Positions 16,347 to 25,588 of a stretch of DNA of 64,000 nucleotides are shown here, piece by piece. Both the position numbers and the translations under genes were made by a program. Origin of the DNA: Candidatus Saccharibacteria bacterium (lineage in GTDB: Bacteria; Patescibacteriota; Saccharimonadia; Saccharimonadales; Saccharimonadaceae); NCBI GenBank assembly GCA_016699895.1, contig CP064991.1, positions 372,001-436,000 of the forward strand, in the 5' to 3' direction. The notes under the pieces were generated by a model. The model was not told where the DNA came from. It saw only the letters and a list, made by a program, of their open reading frames with translations, and did no database searches. Positions within the stretch are counted from its first letter, which is position 1, and every line of letters starts with the position of its first letter.

Positions 16347-18395
16347 ATGAATCTGGCGACGAAATTATCAGCTATTCGTGGTGTTGGACCGAAAACAGCA
16401 GAGCAGCTAGAGGCGGCTGGGCTCGTTACCGTCGATGACCTGTTGAATTTTTTGCCTCGGCGACACGAAGACTTTTCAGAAGTTGTCTCAATTGCGGATC
16501 TCAGGCCTGGCAAAGTGACCATCAAAGTTCGCTGCGAATCAGTCCAGACAAAGTTTGTGCGACGTGGTATGCGGGTGACGACGGCAGTTCTAACTGATAC
16601 TACCGGCAAGGTTCAGGCGGTGTGGTTCAACCAACCATACCGCGAAAAACAGTTATCAGGCGCCGGCGAATTTTATGTCAGCGGTGAGTTTGGCTTGCAG
16701 CGCGGGCGGTATCAGCTGACTGCGCCATCAGTTGAACTAGTCAAAGACCTTCCTGTTCAAACCGGTAGAGTGTTACCGGTCTATTCGCAACCGCGAGGTA
16801 TCAAAACGACATTATTTAGAAAGATTTTATCTGAACTCCGGCCGCTCATCATGATGCTACCGGAAACGTTGCCGCCGGAAATAGTAACTAGCGAACGTTT
16901 AGCTAGTCGCTCCGAGGCTTTGACTGGGATACACTTTCCCGAGTCGCCCGGAGCAATCGCCTCGGCTCGCGAGAGGCTAGAGTTCGAGGAGCTATTTGGT
17001 TTGATCCTAGCTGCTAAGCTAAACAAGGCTGAAAATAGCAAACTAGACGGCTACAAAATTACGTTTAATCAGCTAAAGATTAAACAATTTGTGACGAGTT
17101 TACCATTCGATTTAACAGCCGCGCAAAAGAGAGCATTGTGGGACATTTTGCAGAATTTTGAGGCAGGGGTGCCGATGAATCGCCTGCTCCAGGGCGATGT
17201 TGGGTCTGGTAAAACTGTCGTGGCTGGTGCGGCAGTATATCAAGCTAGCCTAGCTGGTTTTCAGACAGCATTTATGGCACCGACGGAGATTCTAGCAACT
17301 CAACATGCCGAAACTCTCACTACATTATTGTCCCCGCATGGGCTATCGGTTGCCCTGCTGACGGGTTCGGTTAAAGGCAAGGCCAGAACAGAATTGCTAG
17401 CTCGGGTTGCCGAAGGCTCAGTCGATATCCTGGTTGGTACGCATGCATTATTCCAGCCGAATGTTATTTTTCATAAACTTGGCTTTGCGGTTATTGACGA
17501 ACAGCATCGTTTCGGTGTCAAGCAGCGCCAGGAGCTATTGGCAAAAGGTTCCGATCATCATACGATGCCACATCTCCTATCGATGACCGCAACACCGATT
17601 CCGCGCTCATTGCAACTGACGCTGTTTGGCGACCTCGATATATCAATCATTAATCAATTGCCAAAAGGTCGCAAACCGATTACGACCGAGATAGTTTCGC
17701 CGAATAGTCGGGCTCAAATGAACGATAAGATTCGTGCCGAGCTAGAATCTGGTAGGCAAGCCTATTTCATAGCGCCACTCGTCGAGGATTCGAGTTTGAC
17801 CGATCAGCAATCAGTCACTAGCTTGGCCAAAAAAGTCATGACGGATTTCAAAGGTTATCGGGTAGAGATCCTGCACGGCAAAATGAACGGTGAATCAAAA
17901 GACGCAGTCATGCGACGATTCCTGGCTCATGAAATAGATATCCTTGTCGCTACAACGGTGGTCGAGGTCGGTGTTGACGTGCCTAACTCAACTATCATTG
18001 TCATAGAAAATGCCGATCAGTTTGGACTCAGCCAATTGCACCAGCTGCGCGGGCGGGTCGGTCGTGGGCAGTGGCAGTCGCATTGCTATTTGGTGCAGTC
18101 AGATAGCAGTGCGCCGACGAGACGGTTGCGAGAGTTAGAGCGTAGCAATGACGGATTTTATTTGTCGGAAATCGATTTGCAGCTACGCGGTGCAGGCGAG
18201 ATTTACGGCACGGCACAGCATGGTCAATTGAATCTAAAGATCGCCAATCTAGGAGATACGAAAATGATTGCGCGGGCCGCGACGGCAGCCACACGCTTTG
18301 CAGCAATGACTGCTAAAAATCCAGATATTCTGCTACAATATGAAGCGTTAGCTCACGAAGTCAATAAATACCAACGGCTAACTACTCTCAATTAA
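16347..18395 (+). CDS. recG: ATP-dependent DNA helicase RecG (682 aa)
   Basis: RecG remodels stalled replication forks and branched DNA. The N-terminal wedge/OB domain (about 1-210) is followed by helicase domain 1, with Walker A GDVGSGKT (about 285) and DEQH box (about 384), then helicase domain 2, with VVEVGVDVP and QLRGRVGR. TAGAAT (16334-16339) ends 7 nt before the ATG and there is no ribosome-binding site, so translation is predicted to be leaderless. Length is normal for the family. Confidence 0.96.
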   Translation: MNLATKLSAIRGVGPKTAEQLEAAGLVTVDDLLNFLPRRHEDFSEVVSIADLRPGKVTIKVRCESVQTKFVRRGMRVTTAVLTDTTGKVQAVWFNQPYREKQLSGAGEFYVSGEFGLQRGRYQLTAPSVELVKDLPVQTGRVLPVYSQPRGIKTTLFRKILSELRPLIMMLPETLPPEIVTSERLASRSEALTGIHFPESPGAIASARERLEFEELFGLILAAKLNKAENSKLDGYKITFNQLKIKQFVTSLPFDLTAAQKRALWDILQNFEAGVPMNRLLQGDVGSGKTVVAGAAVYQASLAGFQTAFMAPTEILATQHAETLTTLLSPHGLSVALLTGSVKGKARTELLARVAEGSVDILVGTHALFQPNVIFHKLGFAVIDEQHRFGVKQRQELLAKGSDHHTMPHLLSMTATPIPRSLQLTLFGDLDISIINQLPKGRKPITTEIVSPNSRAQMNDKIRAELESGRQAYFIAPLVEDSSLTDQQSVTSLAKKVMTDFKGYRVEILHGKMNGESKDAVMRRFLAHEIDILVATTVVEVGVDVPNSTIIVIENADQFGLSQLHQLRGRVGRGQWQSHCYLVQSDSSAPTRRLRELERSNDGFYLSEIDLQLRGAGEIYGTAQHGQLNLKIANLGDTKMIARAATAATRFAAMTAKNPDILLQYEALAHEVNKYQRLTTLN

Positions 18396-18397
18396 TT

Positions 18398-19225
18398 ATG
18401 TATTCAGGAACAACCATCAGGCGTGGCAGCGGAAAATTAATGGGTACGCATCAAAAGATTGATCGCGTGGCTCGTCGCCGTTTACAACGTTATATCCCGT
18501 CCGGAATCCATTTTCCAAAGTCTCGGGAAATCGTGAATTTTGAAGGTCTCAACGGTCCAGACGGTATCAAGAAGAAATCTCCCGCAAAGGATGAGCCGTG
18601 GCATTATATCGATCCAACTGATCCGGATGATCGACAGATTTTGGATCTGATTCAGGGTCACGAAAACAATTTAATTGCGGCGCTCGTGGAAAATAACCGA
18701 GAACGTGCGGCGTTCGAGGCAGCGTGGTTAGCGCACGCGATCACCGATGGTTTGACGCCAGCGCATCATTATCCGTACGAGGAAAAACTAGAAGAGCTGC
18801 GTGGCGAGGATCTAACGACGCGAACTAGTCTGGCTAAAAAAGTCATTATGCCGGGCAAAAATATGCGCGAAAAACTAGTCAATAACTGGGAGTATTGGAA
18901 GCCGAATGGATTATTGACGGCGCATGGATTCTTTGAATTCGGCGTGGCGACTATTGCTGCACCACGTCGTTTTCCGGATGTTGTGTTAACTCGCCATGAT
19001 CGTCAAAAAGTACGCAAAGTTGGCGGCATAGTACCACTATACCAGCGTTCAGTGAACAAGATTTACAAAATGGGCCTCTACGATGAATTTTTACGTACTA
19101 GCTGGACAACCAAACTGGCACGCCGCGTTAAAAATCGTTTAATGCCAGAAATTATCCATGCGGTGTTGTTGTCGTGGTATTACTGCGCGTGGCGAGCCGG
19201 ACAAGATTTGCGAAAACAGAGCTAA
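18398..19225 (+). CDS. Putative metal-dependent hydrolase, Zn-phospholipase C/P1-nuclease-like (275 aa)
   Basis: No family is certain. Visible are TH at 17-18, WHYID at 68-72 and the string H113-x3-D117-x3-P121-x-H123. H-x3-D-x3-P-x-H is the metal-site spacing seen in P1/S1 nucleases and related zinc phospholipases C (for example HFIGDIHQPLH). The protein appears helical and basic at the C-terminus and has no signal peptide or membrane helix, unlike the usually secreted enzymes of that superfamily. A second start at 18440 (MGTHQKID) would fit the conserved TH better. It follows recG by 2 nt and is likely co-transcribed. Confidence 0.55.
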   Translation: MYSGTTIRRGSGKLMGTHQKIDRVARRRLQRYIPSGIHFPKSREIVNFEGLNGPDGIKKKSPAKDEPWHYIDPTDPDDRQILDLIQGHENNLIAALVENNRERAAFEAAWLAHAITDGLTPAHHYPYEEKLEELRGEDLTTRTSLAKKVIMPGKNMREKLVNNWEYWKPNGLLTAHGFFEFGVATIAAPRRFPDVVLTRHDRQKVRKVGGIVPLYQRSVNKIYKMGLYDEFLRTSWTTKLARRVKNRLMPEIIHAVLLSWYYCAWRAGQDLRKQS

Positions 19226-19242
19226 AATTGTACAATAACAGT

Positions 19243-20472
19243 ATGACATTTAGCGAAGAACTAGCTTGGCGTGGCTTCGTAGGTCAGACGACCTACGAGG
19301 ATCTAAAGCAAATTGATCAACCAGGGATTACTTTTTACCTCGGAGTTGACCCGAGTGCTGATAGTATGCAGATCGGTAATCTAGCCGCAATGATTTTGGC
19401 GCTACGGTTCGTCAGAGCTGGCCACAAGGCTATCTTACTGGCTGGCGGTGCAACTGGCATGGCTGGTGGCGATCCGGATGGCAAAGACGAAACGAGGGCT
19501 AAACTCTCTCTCGACACTATCGAGCACAACGTGGCGGCCATTGAGAATCAGTTCAAGATTATTTTTGCTGGCGAGGATATCCGGGTCGTCAATAACTACG
19601 ACTGGTTTAAAAACATTAATTATATCGATTTCCTGCGTGATGTCGGTTGGCATTTTTCAATGACACAGCTACTGGATCGGGATTTTGTGCAGAGTCGTAT
19701 CGGCGAGGGTGGCAAAGGTATTAATTATGCCGAATTTTCCTATTCTCTGATCCAGGGTTATGACTTTTTGCACCTATATCGCGAACACGGCGCGACGCTA
19801 CAGCTCTGTGCAGTTGATCAGTTCGGTAACTCGGTCAGCGGTATGCAGATGATTCGAAAATTAGAGGGTGCTCGGGCCGATGTGTTCGGCATGCCGCTCG
19901 TTATTAATAAATCAACGGGCAAAAAATTTGGCAAGAGCGAAGGCGGTGCGGTTTGGCTCGCCTCGGAGAGAACGAGCCCATATCAGTTCTATCAGTTCTG
20001 GCTCAATGCTGATGATGATGGTGTGATTGATTACATAAAGATCTATACTTTCATGACACCCGAGGAAATTAATACTCTGGCCGAAGAGCATTTTGCCAAT
20101 CCAAGTGTGCGCATGGCACAAAAGAAATTAGCCTACGAAGTTACCAAACTGGTGCACGGTGTGGAGACAACCGATCGCATCGTCGATATCACAACAACGC
20201 TGTTTGGCGGCGGTGATTCTAACATTTATGAGCTGCTAGGCGACACTGATAAGCTCGATATTTTGGCGCATGAAATTCCAGTAGTCGGAATCGATCAGTC
20301 AATTGTTGCTGTGTTGGTGTCGAGCCAGGTTGCCTCCAGCAATGGCGAGGCGCTTCGCCTGATTAAACAGGGCGCCGTGTCGGTCAATGGCCAAAAAATC
20401 GACGCTGACCAAACGGTTCGAGAAACTAGCCTCGTCAAAAAGGGCAAAAACAGCTTTATTTTAGTACGATAA
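19243..20472 (+). CDS. tyrS: Tyrosine--tRNA ligase (409 aa)
   Basis: The class I synthetase has LGVDPSADSMQIGN in place of the HIGH signature, KFGKSEGG as the KMSKS loop and a C-terminal S4 RNA-binding domain (about 345-409). I start at 19243 because TyrRS homology begins there. TACAAT (19231-19236) lies 6 nt upstream, with TTGCGA as a -35 at 17 bp, giving a leaderless mRNA. The longer frame from 19174 only overlaps the preceding gene. The HIGH motif is reduced to QIGN. Confidence 0.95.
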   Translation: MTFSEELAWRGFVGQTTYEDLKQIDQPGITFYLGVDPSADSMQIGNLAAMILALRFVRAGHKAILLAGGATGMAGGDPDGKDETRAKLSLDTIEHNVAAIENQFKIIFAGEDIRVVNNYDWFKNINYIDFLRDVGWHFSMTQLLDRDFVQSRIGEGGKGINYAEFSYSLIQGYDFLHLYREHGATLQLCAVDQFGNSVSGMQMIRKLEGARADVFGMPLVINKSTGKKFGKSEGGAVWLASERTSPYQFYQFWLNADDDGVIDYIKIYTFMTPEEINTLAEEHFANPSVRMAQKKLAYEVTKLVHGVETTDRIVDITTTLFGGGDSNIYELLGDTDKLDILAHEIPVVGIDQSIVAVLVSSQVASSNGEALRLIKQGAVSVNGQKIDADQTVRETSLVKKGKNSFILVR

Positions 20473-20525
20473 TCTTTGCGATTTGTATCCGCTTGTGCTA
20501 CAATAATCAATAATTAGGGAGGGCC

Positions 20526-21311
20526 ATGAAAAAGTATATTATCGGCAATTGGAAGATGAATCTAAATGTTCACGAGTCTTCGTTGTATGTTGCTAAACTA
20601 GCACAAGACGTGCCAGTTCATCGTGAGGTGGAAACAGTTATTTGCCCCTCGTTTCTGGCTTTACAGCCATTGTCGCTCCAGGTCAATCATCGTCAATTGA
20701 AGCTCGGTGCCCAAGATTGTTATTGGCGCGATGACGGTGCATTTACTGGTGAGGTCTCTGCCAATCAGCTACGTGGTTTAGCTCAATTTATTCTAGTCGG
20801 GCACTCGGAGCGCCGAAACATTTTTGGTGAAGATGATCGCGAGATTCGTTTCAAGGTTCAGGCAGCTCTCCGCAATGGTCTGCGGCCGGTGCTTTGTGTT
20901 GGCGAAACACAGTTTGAACGCGAAGAAGGTGCCACCAAACACGTTTTGAGCGATCAGGTTGTGAGCGGCCTGTTGAATGTTGATAGCGATCAGATTAGTG
21001 AGGTGATCGTGGCGTATGAACCAGTTTGGGCGATTGGCAACGGTAATACTGCTGAAGCTGTAGACATCGAACAAGCCATGAGCCTTATTCGAGCGCAGAT
21101 AGGTCACATGTTTGGCAAGAAAGCCGCCACCTCGGTTCCAATCCTCTATGGTGGCAGCGTCAAGCTCAACAATGCAAAAGCTATCATGTCGATTGATAAC
21201 GTTGACGGATTGCTGGTTGGTGGCGCCAGTTTGGTGGCGCCAGAATTTGCCGGTATGGTATCGATTGCTAACGAATGTGCTCGCGAGGAGCGAGCCGATA
21301 AAAAGGATTAA
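20526..21311 (+). CDS. tpiA: Triose-phosphate isomerase (261 aa)
   Basis: TIM interconverts dihydroxyacetone phosphate and glyceraldehyde 3-phosphate. GNWKMN carries the catalytic Lys, GHSERR the catalytic His and VAYEPVWAIGNG the catalytic Glu; LYGGSV and LVGGASL bind phosphate. A TACAAT box (20499-20504) gives a short leader, with a GGGAGGG ribosome-binding site before the ATG. The next gene begins directly after the stop. Confidence 0.96.
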   Translation: MKKYIIGNWKMNLNVHESSLYVAKLAQDVPVHREVETVICPSFLALQPLSLQVNHRQLKLGAQDCYWRDDGAFTGEVSANQLRGLAQFILVGHSERRNIFGEDDREIRFKVQAALRNGLRPVLCVGETQFEREEGATKHVLSDQVVSGLLNVDSDQISEVIVAYEPVWAIGNGNTAEAVDIEQAMSLIRAQIGHMFGKKAATSVPILYGGSVKLNNAKAIMSIDNVDGLLVGGASLVAPEFAGMVSIANECAREERADKKD

Positions 21312-22097
21312 ATGAGCGATAACGATCAATCCCCAGAACGCAGCGTCCGACCATTCCGTGGGCGTTTCATGGACATGGTTCATCCTTCTTCCGATGTGCA
21401 GGTGTCAGACAAAGCTAACTATGCATCAGATCGACAAACGAATGTCGCGGCGGAATCAGCCGAAGAGTCGGATAGCATTTTCGAGCCAGTTGCCTTTACC
21501 GAGTCAACTGATTCGACCGAGCCTAAAGCTGTCGATACGAATCCAACAGCAGAATCTGATCAAACAGAGGAGACGAGCGAGCCACTTAATTCACCATTTT
21601 TGCCTGGCGTTAAAGTGGATAAACGCCCGCTTGGAGCCGCTGAGCCAGACACTTTACCAGAATGGTTACAACGTGGGCTAGATGAACTGAGTGAGCTAGA
21701 ATTGCCGGCTGATGATGGCGGAAAGGGCACGATGGAACCGGAGCTACCGGCCGAAGTGCCAGCTGAACCCGCAGCTGTAAACGAGCCTGAGTTAGAGTCT
21801 GAACCTGAATCAGAAATGGCTCAATCAAGAGTTGTCGAAGTATCGAATAGCCAGTCGCTAGATACCCGAGCGGCGCTCGAAAATACTATGATTCAGCCGC
21901 AATATAAACCTAGCAGTGATAATAACATTGCTCGGCCCAGCTCCCCGTATGCTTATGCCAGTCATGATGGTGCTACTGTGAACGCGAAACCTAAAAAACA
22001 TATTCCAGCTTGGGCTTGGATAGTTATTTATTTGTTACTAATTTTAGTTGGCGCTGCCGTGGGCGCTCTAGTCTATCTGTCGGGCTGGCTGGGTTAG
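21312..22097 (+). CDS. Acidic tail-anchored membrane protein of unknown function (261 aa)
   Basis: The first 220 residues are disordered-looking and rich in Glu, Ser, Thr and Pro, with many acidic repeats such as EPELESEPESEM. A short basic patch (KPKKH) then leads to one C-terminal transmembrane helix (about 232-257). The ATG follows the tpiA stop without a gap, so it should be translationally coupled to tpiA. The layout suggests a cytoplasmic acidic arm held at the membrane. No family is recognised. Confidence 0.7.
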   Translation: MSDNDQSPERSVRPFRGRFMDMVHPSSDVQVSDKANYASDRQTNVAAESAEESDSIFEPVAFTESTDSTEPKAVDTNPTAESDQTEETSEPLNSPFLPGVKVDKRPLGAAEPDTLPEWLQRGLDELSELELPADDGGKGTMEPELPAEVPAEPAAVNEPELESEPESEMAQSRVVEVSNSQSLDTRAALENTMIQPQYKPSSDNNIARPSSPYAYASHDGATVNAKPKKHIPAWAWIVIYLLLILVGAAVGALVYLSGWLG

Positions 22098-22125
22098 TTG
22101 CGATGCTGCGTGATACAATAGTCGG

Positions 22126-24276
22126 GTGAATAAACCAGACATAGACATTTTAAAAGGCCTAAATCCGCACCAGTTGGCGGCCGTGGAACATGACAAAGGC
22201 CCCTTATTAATTTTAGCTGGCGCTGGGTCTGGCAAAACCAAAACTTTGACACATCGGATAGCCTATTTGATTGATCAAAACAAAGCTTCGACTGGTGAAA
22301 TTTTAGCCGTAACGTTCACTAACAAAGCGGCTGGCGAGATGCGAGAGCGACTGGCTAGTTTGCTTGGCGTAGCGTCGGAAAATCGATCTTTTATGCCATG
22401 GATGGGGACATTTCACTCGATTGCAGTGCGAATTTTGCGGTATTATGGCGAGCAAAACGGCCTGCCCCGCAACTTTGTCATTTTAGACGAAACCGATCGG
22501 CTATCGTTAGTTAAAACTGTGATGCGTGAACTAAACATTGTCGATAAACAGTTCAACCCCAGAACGATTGCTAGTTTGATTTCGACCGCAAAGAACGACA
22601 TGCTGCCGCCCGACGAATATTACAAAATCGCTCGCATGCCGTTGCAGCAAATAGCCGCCGAGGTGTATCCGCGTTACGAAAAATTGCGTCGTGATACCAA
22701 ATCATTAGATTTTGATGATTTGTTGCTCGAGACGGTTAGGTTGTTGCACAAGGTTTCGGCCGTGCGCGACCAATTAGTCGCTCGTTTCAAATACGTTTTG
22801 ATTGATGAGTATCAGGATACCAACAAATCTCAGTATCAGATTATTCGATTGTTAACCGGCAAGGATCAGAATATTTGTGCGGTCGGCGACGACTGGCAGT
22901 CGATCTATAGCTGGCGCGGCGCGGATTTTACCAATATATTGAACTTTGAGCGTGATTTTCCTGGTGCCAAGATCATTAAATTAGAACAAAATTATCGCAG
23001 TACGGCTGCAATTTTGAATGCGGCTCACAATGTGATAGTTAAGAATTCCCAGCGCACCGACAAACAGCTTTGGACGGCGCAAAAGGGTGGAGCGCCGGTT
23101 GAAATTGTAGCTACTAGTAGCGAAACGCACGAAGCCGAAGTTATTGCGCAAAAAATTGCCATGGATCTCCGAGTTGGCGAACGGTCGGCTGATGACTTTG
23201 CCGTGCTTTATCGGACGAACGCACAGTCGCGTATCATCGAGGAAATCTTTTTACGATTTGGGTTGAATTATAAAATTGTGGGTGGCACTAGATTTTATGA
23301 TCGCGCCGAGGTCAAAGACCTACTAGCCTATGCGCGGTTGATCTACCAACCGTTTGACAGGGCTAGTTTCGAGCGAATCGTCAATGTACCAAAGCGGGGC
23401 CTCGGCGATGTGTCGGTCCAGAGATTTTTGGCTTGGCAGACGGCGCGCGGTTTATCGATCGTGGATGGGTTATTAAATGTGGAAGGTTGCGATGGGCTGA
23501 CGCCGCGAGCCAAAGCTGCTTTTTTGAAATTAGGTAATCGGTTACGAGATTTGACGGCCTTGTCCGAAACAGCACAGCCCGATGTTTTGCTGTCTCGAGC
23601 GATTGAGACGTTTGACTATGACGATTATTTGAATGACGGTAGCCCGTCTGCCGAGTCGCGTCTAGAAAACGTGGCGGAACTGGTCGGCGTTGCCAAAACG
23701 TATGCCGAGTTAGGGCTGGCTGGTTTCCTGGAGGAAGTCGCCCTGGTCAGTAGCGCCGACGCAACGAGCGATCAGGCGGTCACGCTCATGACGCTGCACG
23801 CGGCGAAAGGACTGGAATTCCCAGTGGTCTTTATGGTTGGTATGGAGGAGGGCATTTTTCCGGGGTCTCGCGCCGAATTTGATCCATCGGCCATGGAGGA
23901 GGAACGTCGACTTTGTTACGTCGGTATGACGAGGGCACGCTCGGAACTGCTCCTGACTTTCGCGAGTAGTCGATTGCTCTATGGTTCGCGCCAATATAAT
24001 CAGCCATCGCGGTTCCTGTCTGATATTGATGATCAATTTACAGCTCGGGCGGGAGGTATTGAAGGCTATAACAGTGGCACGAGCAATCCGTATGTCGATG
24101 ACGAACCAGCCTTTATACCAGACGAGATTGAAGTCGCCGTTGGCGATGAGGTCAAACACAAAATTTTTGGTGTTGGCACAGTCATTGATATCGAAGGTAG
24201 TATCGTCACAGTCAATTTTGGCACCGGTCAACCGAAAAAGCTCAACGTAGCATTTGCGCCTCTGGAAAAAATATAA
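22126..24276 (+). CDS. pcrA: ATP-dependent DNA helicase UvrD/PcrA (716 aa)
   Basis: This superfamily 1A 3'-5' helicase works in nucleotide excision repair and in removing recombinase from DNA. Walker A is LAGAGSGKT near residue 30, followed by VTFTNKAAGEMRER, the DEYQDTN Walker B, GDDWQSIYSWRGAD, EQNYRS, TLHAAKGLEF and VGMTRAR. The C-terminus carries the short domain with GVGTVIDIEG typical of PcrA. TACAAT (22114-22119) lies 6 nt before the GTG start, indicating a leaderless message. uvrA and uvrC are also in the window. Confidence 0.95.
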   Translation: MNKPDIDILKGLNPHQLAAVEHDKGPLLILAGAGSGKTKTLTHRIAYLIDQNKASTGEILAVTFTNKAAGEMRERLASLLGVASENRSFMPWMGTFHSIAVRILRYYGEQNGLPRNFVILDETDRLSLVKTVMRELNIVDKQFNPRTIASLISTAKNDMLPPDEYYKIARMPLQQIAAEVYPRYEKLRRDTKSLDFDDLLLETVRLLHKVSAVRDQLVARFKYVLIDEYQDTNKSQYQIIRLLTGKDQNICAVGDDWQSIYSWRGADFTNILNFERDFPGAKIIKLEQNYRSTAAILNAAHNVIVKNSQRTDKQLWTAQKGGAPVEIVATSSETHEAEVIAQKIAMDLRVGERSADDFAVLYRTNAQSRIIEEIFLRFGLNYKIVGGTRFYDRAEVKDLLAYARLIYQPFDRASFERIVNVPKRGLGDVSVQRFLAWQTARGLSIVDGLLNVEGCDGLTPRAKAAFLKLGNRLRDLTALSETAQPDVLLSRAIETFDYDDYLNDGSPSAESRLENVAELVGVAKTYAELGLAGFLEEVALVSSADATSDQAVTLMTLHAAKGLEFPVVFMVGMEEGIFPGSRAEFDPSAMEEERRLCYVGMTRARSELLLTFASSRLLYGSRQYNQPSRFLSDIDDQFTARAGGIEGYNSGTSNPYVDDEPAFIPDEIEVAVGDEVKHKIFGVGTVIDIEGSIVTVNFGTGQPKKLNVAFAPLEKI

Positions 24277-24337
24277 TTAAACGTGCAGCCACTATTTGCT
24301 GATGGGCGACCTTTTTGCTATAATAAAATAGTTAATT

Positions 24338-25552
24338 GTGGGTATAATCAACGGCACTTTCTCTCCTAGAGTCCACCACGCATACTATTATCGAGCTGGA
24401 CTGGGCTTTTTACTTTTAATGTTGATAGTAGCTGTCGTGGTGATAGTAAATCGCAATGTTTTTGCAGATGCTACCATTAATCGCAACAATCACGTCATAA
24501 CGATTTACGATGAGGCACGCGAAAAGACGATTATTTCACCAGCCAGTACGGTGTCCGAAGCCTTGAACGACGCCGATATCACGCTTAGTCAATATGATTC
24601 GGTGGATCCTGGACGTGATAGTGAAATAGTTAATGGCTCGAACGTGATTACAATCCGTCGTGCTCGGACGATTGTGGTGCGGGATGGGACGAGGGATATT
24701 CGCGTTATTACCGCTGCCCAAACTAGCGCAGAAATTACCGCTGCCGCTGGTCTCAAAATGTATGCTGAGGATCAAACTAGTCTAGAGCCAGTCGATGACA
24801 TATTGGCATCGGGTGGTGCTGGCCTGATCCTAAAGATTACGCGCGCCAAAGTGATCAATTTGCGTCTCTATGGTCAGGATATGCAGATTCGTACCCAGAG
24901 CAAAACCGTCGCTGACTTTCTAGAGGAAAAGAATATCAGACTAGGCAAAGATGACGGCATGAATGTAGCCGACACGACGCCGATTACGAATCAAATGGAG
25001 CTGCAGATTTGGCGCAATGGCATCCAGACGATTACCACGACTGAGACAATTCCTTTTGATACGAAAACTGTGCGTGATCCAACTATGAAACTTGGCTATC
25101 GCCAGGTGCAAACTCAGGGCCAAGACGGCGAAAAAACAGTTATTTACCAGGTTGAAATGCGCGACAATCAAGAGGTGAATCGAACCAAAATTAGCGAAGT
25201 TATAAATGTTGGCGTCGTACAGCAGGTCGAGGTGATTGGTACCAAAGTTGAGCTACCACCTGGATCACACACTGACTGGATGGCGGCAGCTGGAATCGCC
25301 GAGTCAGATTATGGCTACGTGGAATACATCATATCGCATGAATCAGGCTGGGGCGTCACAAAATCAAACTACTCTGGTTCTGGTGCCTACGGGTTATGTC
25401 AAGCTTTGCCCGGTAGCAAAATGGCTTCAGCTGGTAGCGACTGGGCGACAAACCCGATCACGCAGCTCAAATGGTGTAATGGGTATGCCGTCGGACGCTA
25501 CGGATCTTGGGCCAAAGCCTATGATTTCTGGATCCAGAAGCACTGGTGGTAA
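24338..25552 (+). CDS. Rpf-like cell-wall hydrolase: DUF348 repeats, G5 domain, lysozyme-like domain (404 aa)
   Basis: A transmembrane helix (about 21-45) anchors an extracellular protein. Three DUF348 ubiquitin-like units (about 50-225) and a G5 domain (about 225-305) precede a transglycosylase-like C-terminus (about 310-404). The likely catalytic Glu is in ISHESGWG (about 334). The architecture matches RpfB-type resuscitation-promoting factors of Actinobacteria and YabE of Firmicutes. It should cut peptidoglycan, its own or the host's. TAAAAT (24324-24329) ends 8 nt before the GTG, giving a leaderless start. The next gene is a paralogue with a different C-terminus. Confidence 0.9.
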   Translation: MGIINGTFSPRVHHAYYYRAGLGFLLLMLIVAVVVIVNRNVFADATINRNNHVITIYDEAREKTIISPASTVSEALNDADITLSQYDSVDPGRDSEIVNGSNVITIRRARTIVVRDGTRDIRVITAAQTSAEITAAAGLKMYAEDQTSLEPVDDILASGGAGLILKITRAKVINLRLYGQDMQIRTQSKTVADFLEEKNIRLGKDDGMNVADTTPITNQMELQIWRNGIQTITTTETIPFDTKTVRDPTMKLGYRQVQTQGQDGEKTVIYQVEMRDNQEVNRTKISEVINVGVVQQVEVIGTKVELPPGSHTDWMAAAGIAESDYGYVEYIISHESGWGVTKSNYSGSGAYGLCQALPGSKMASAGSDWATNPITQLKWCNGYAVGRYGSWAKAYDFWIQKHWW

Positions 25553-25588
25553 TTAACCCATAAATTTGTTATAATAGAATAACAAATC

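Noticed and set aside
19174..19242. Longer N-terminus for TyrRS
   Set aside because: It overlaps the preceding gene and precedes the predicted promoter; homology begins at 19243.
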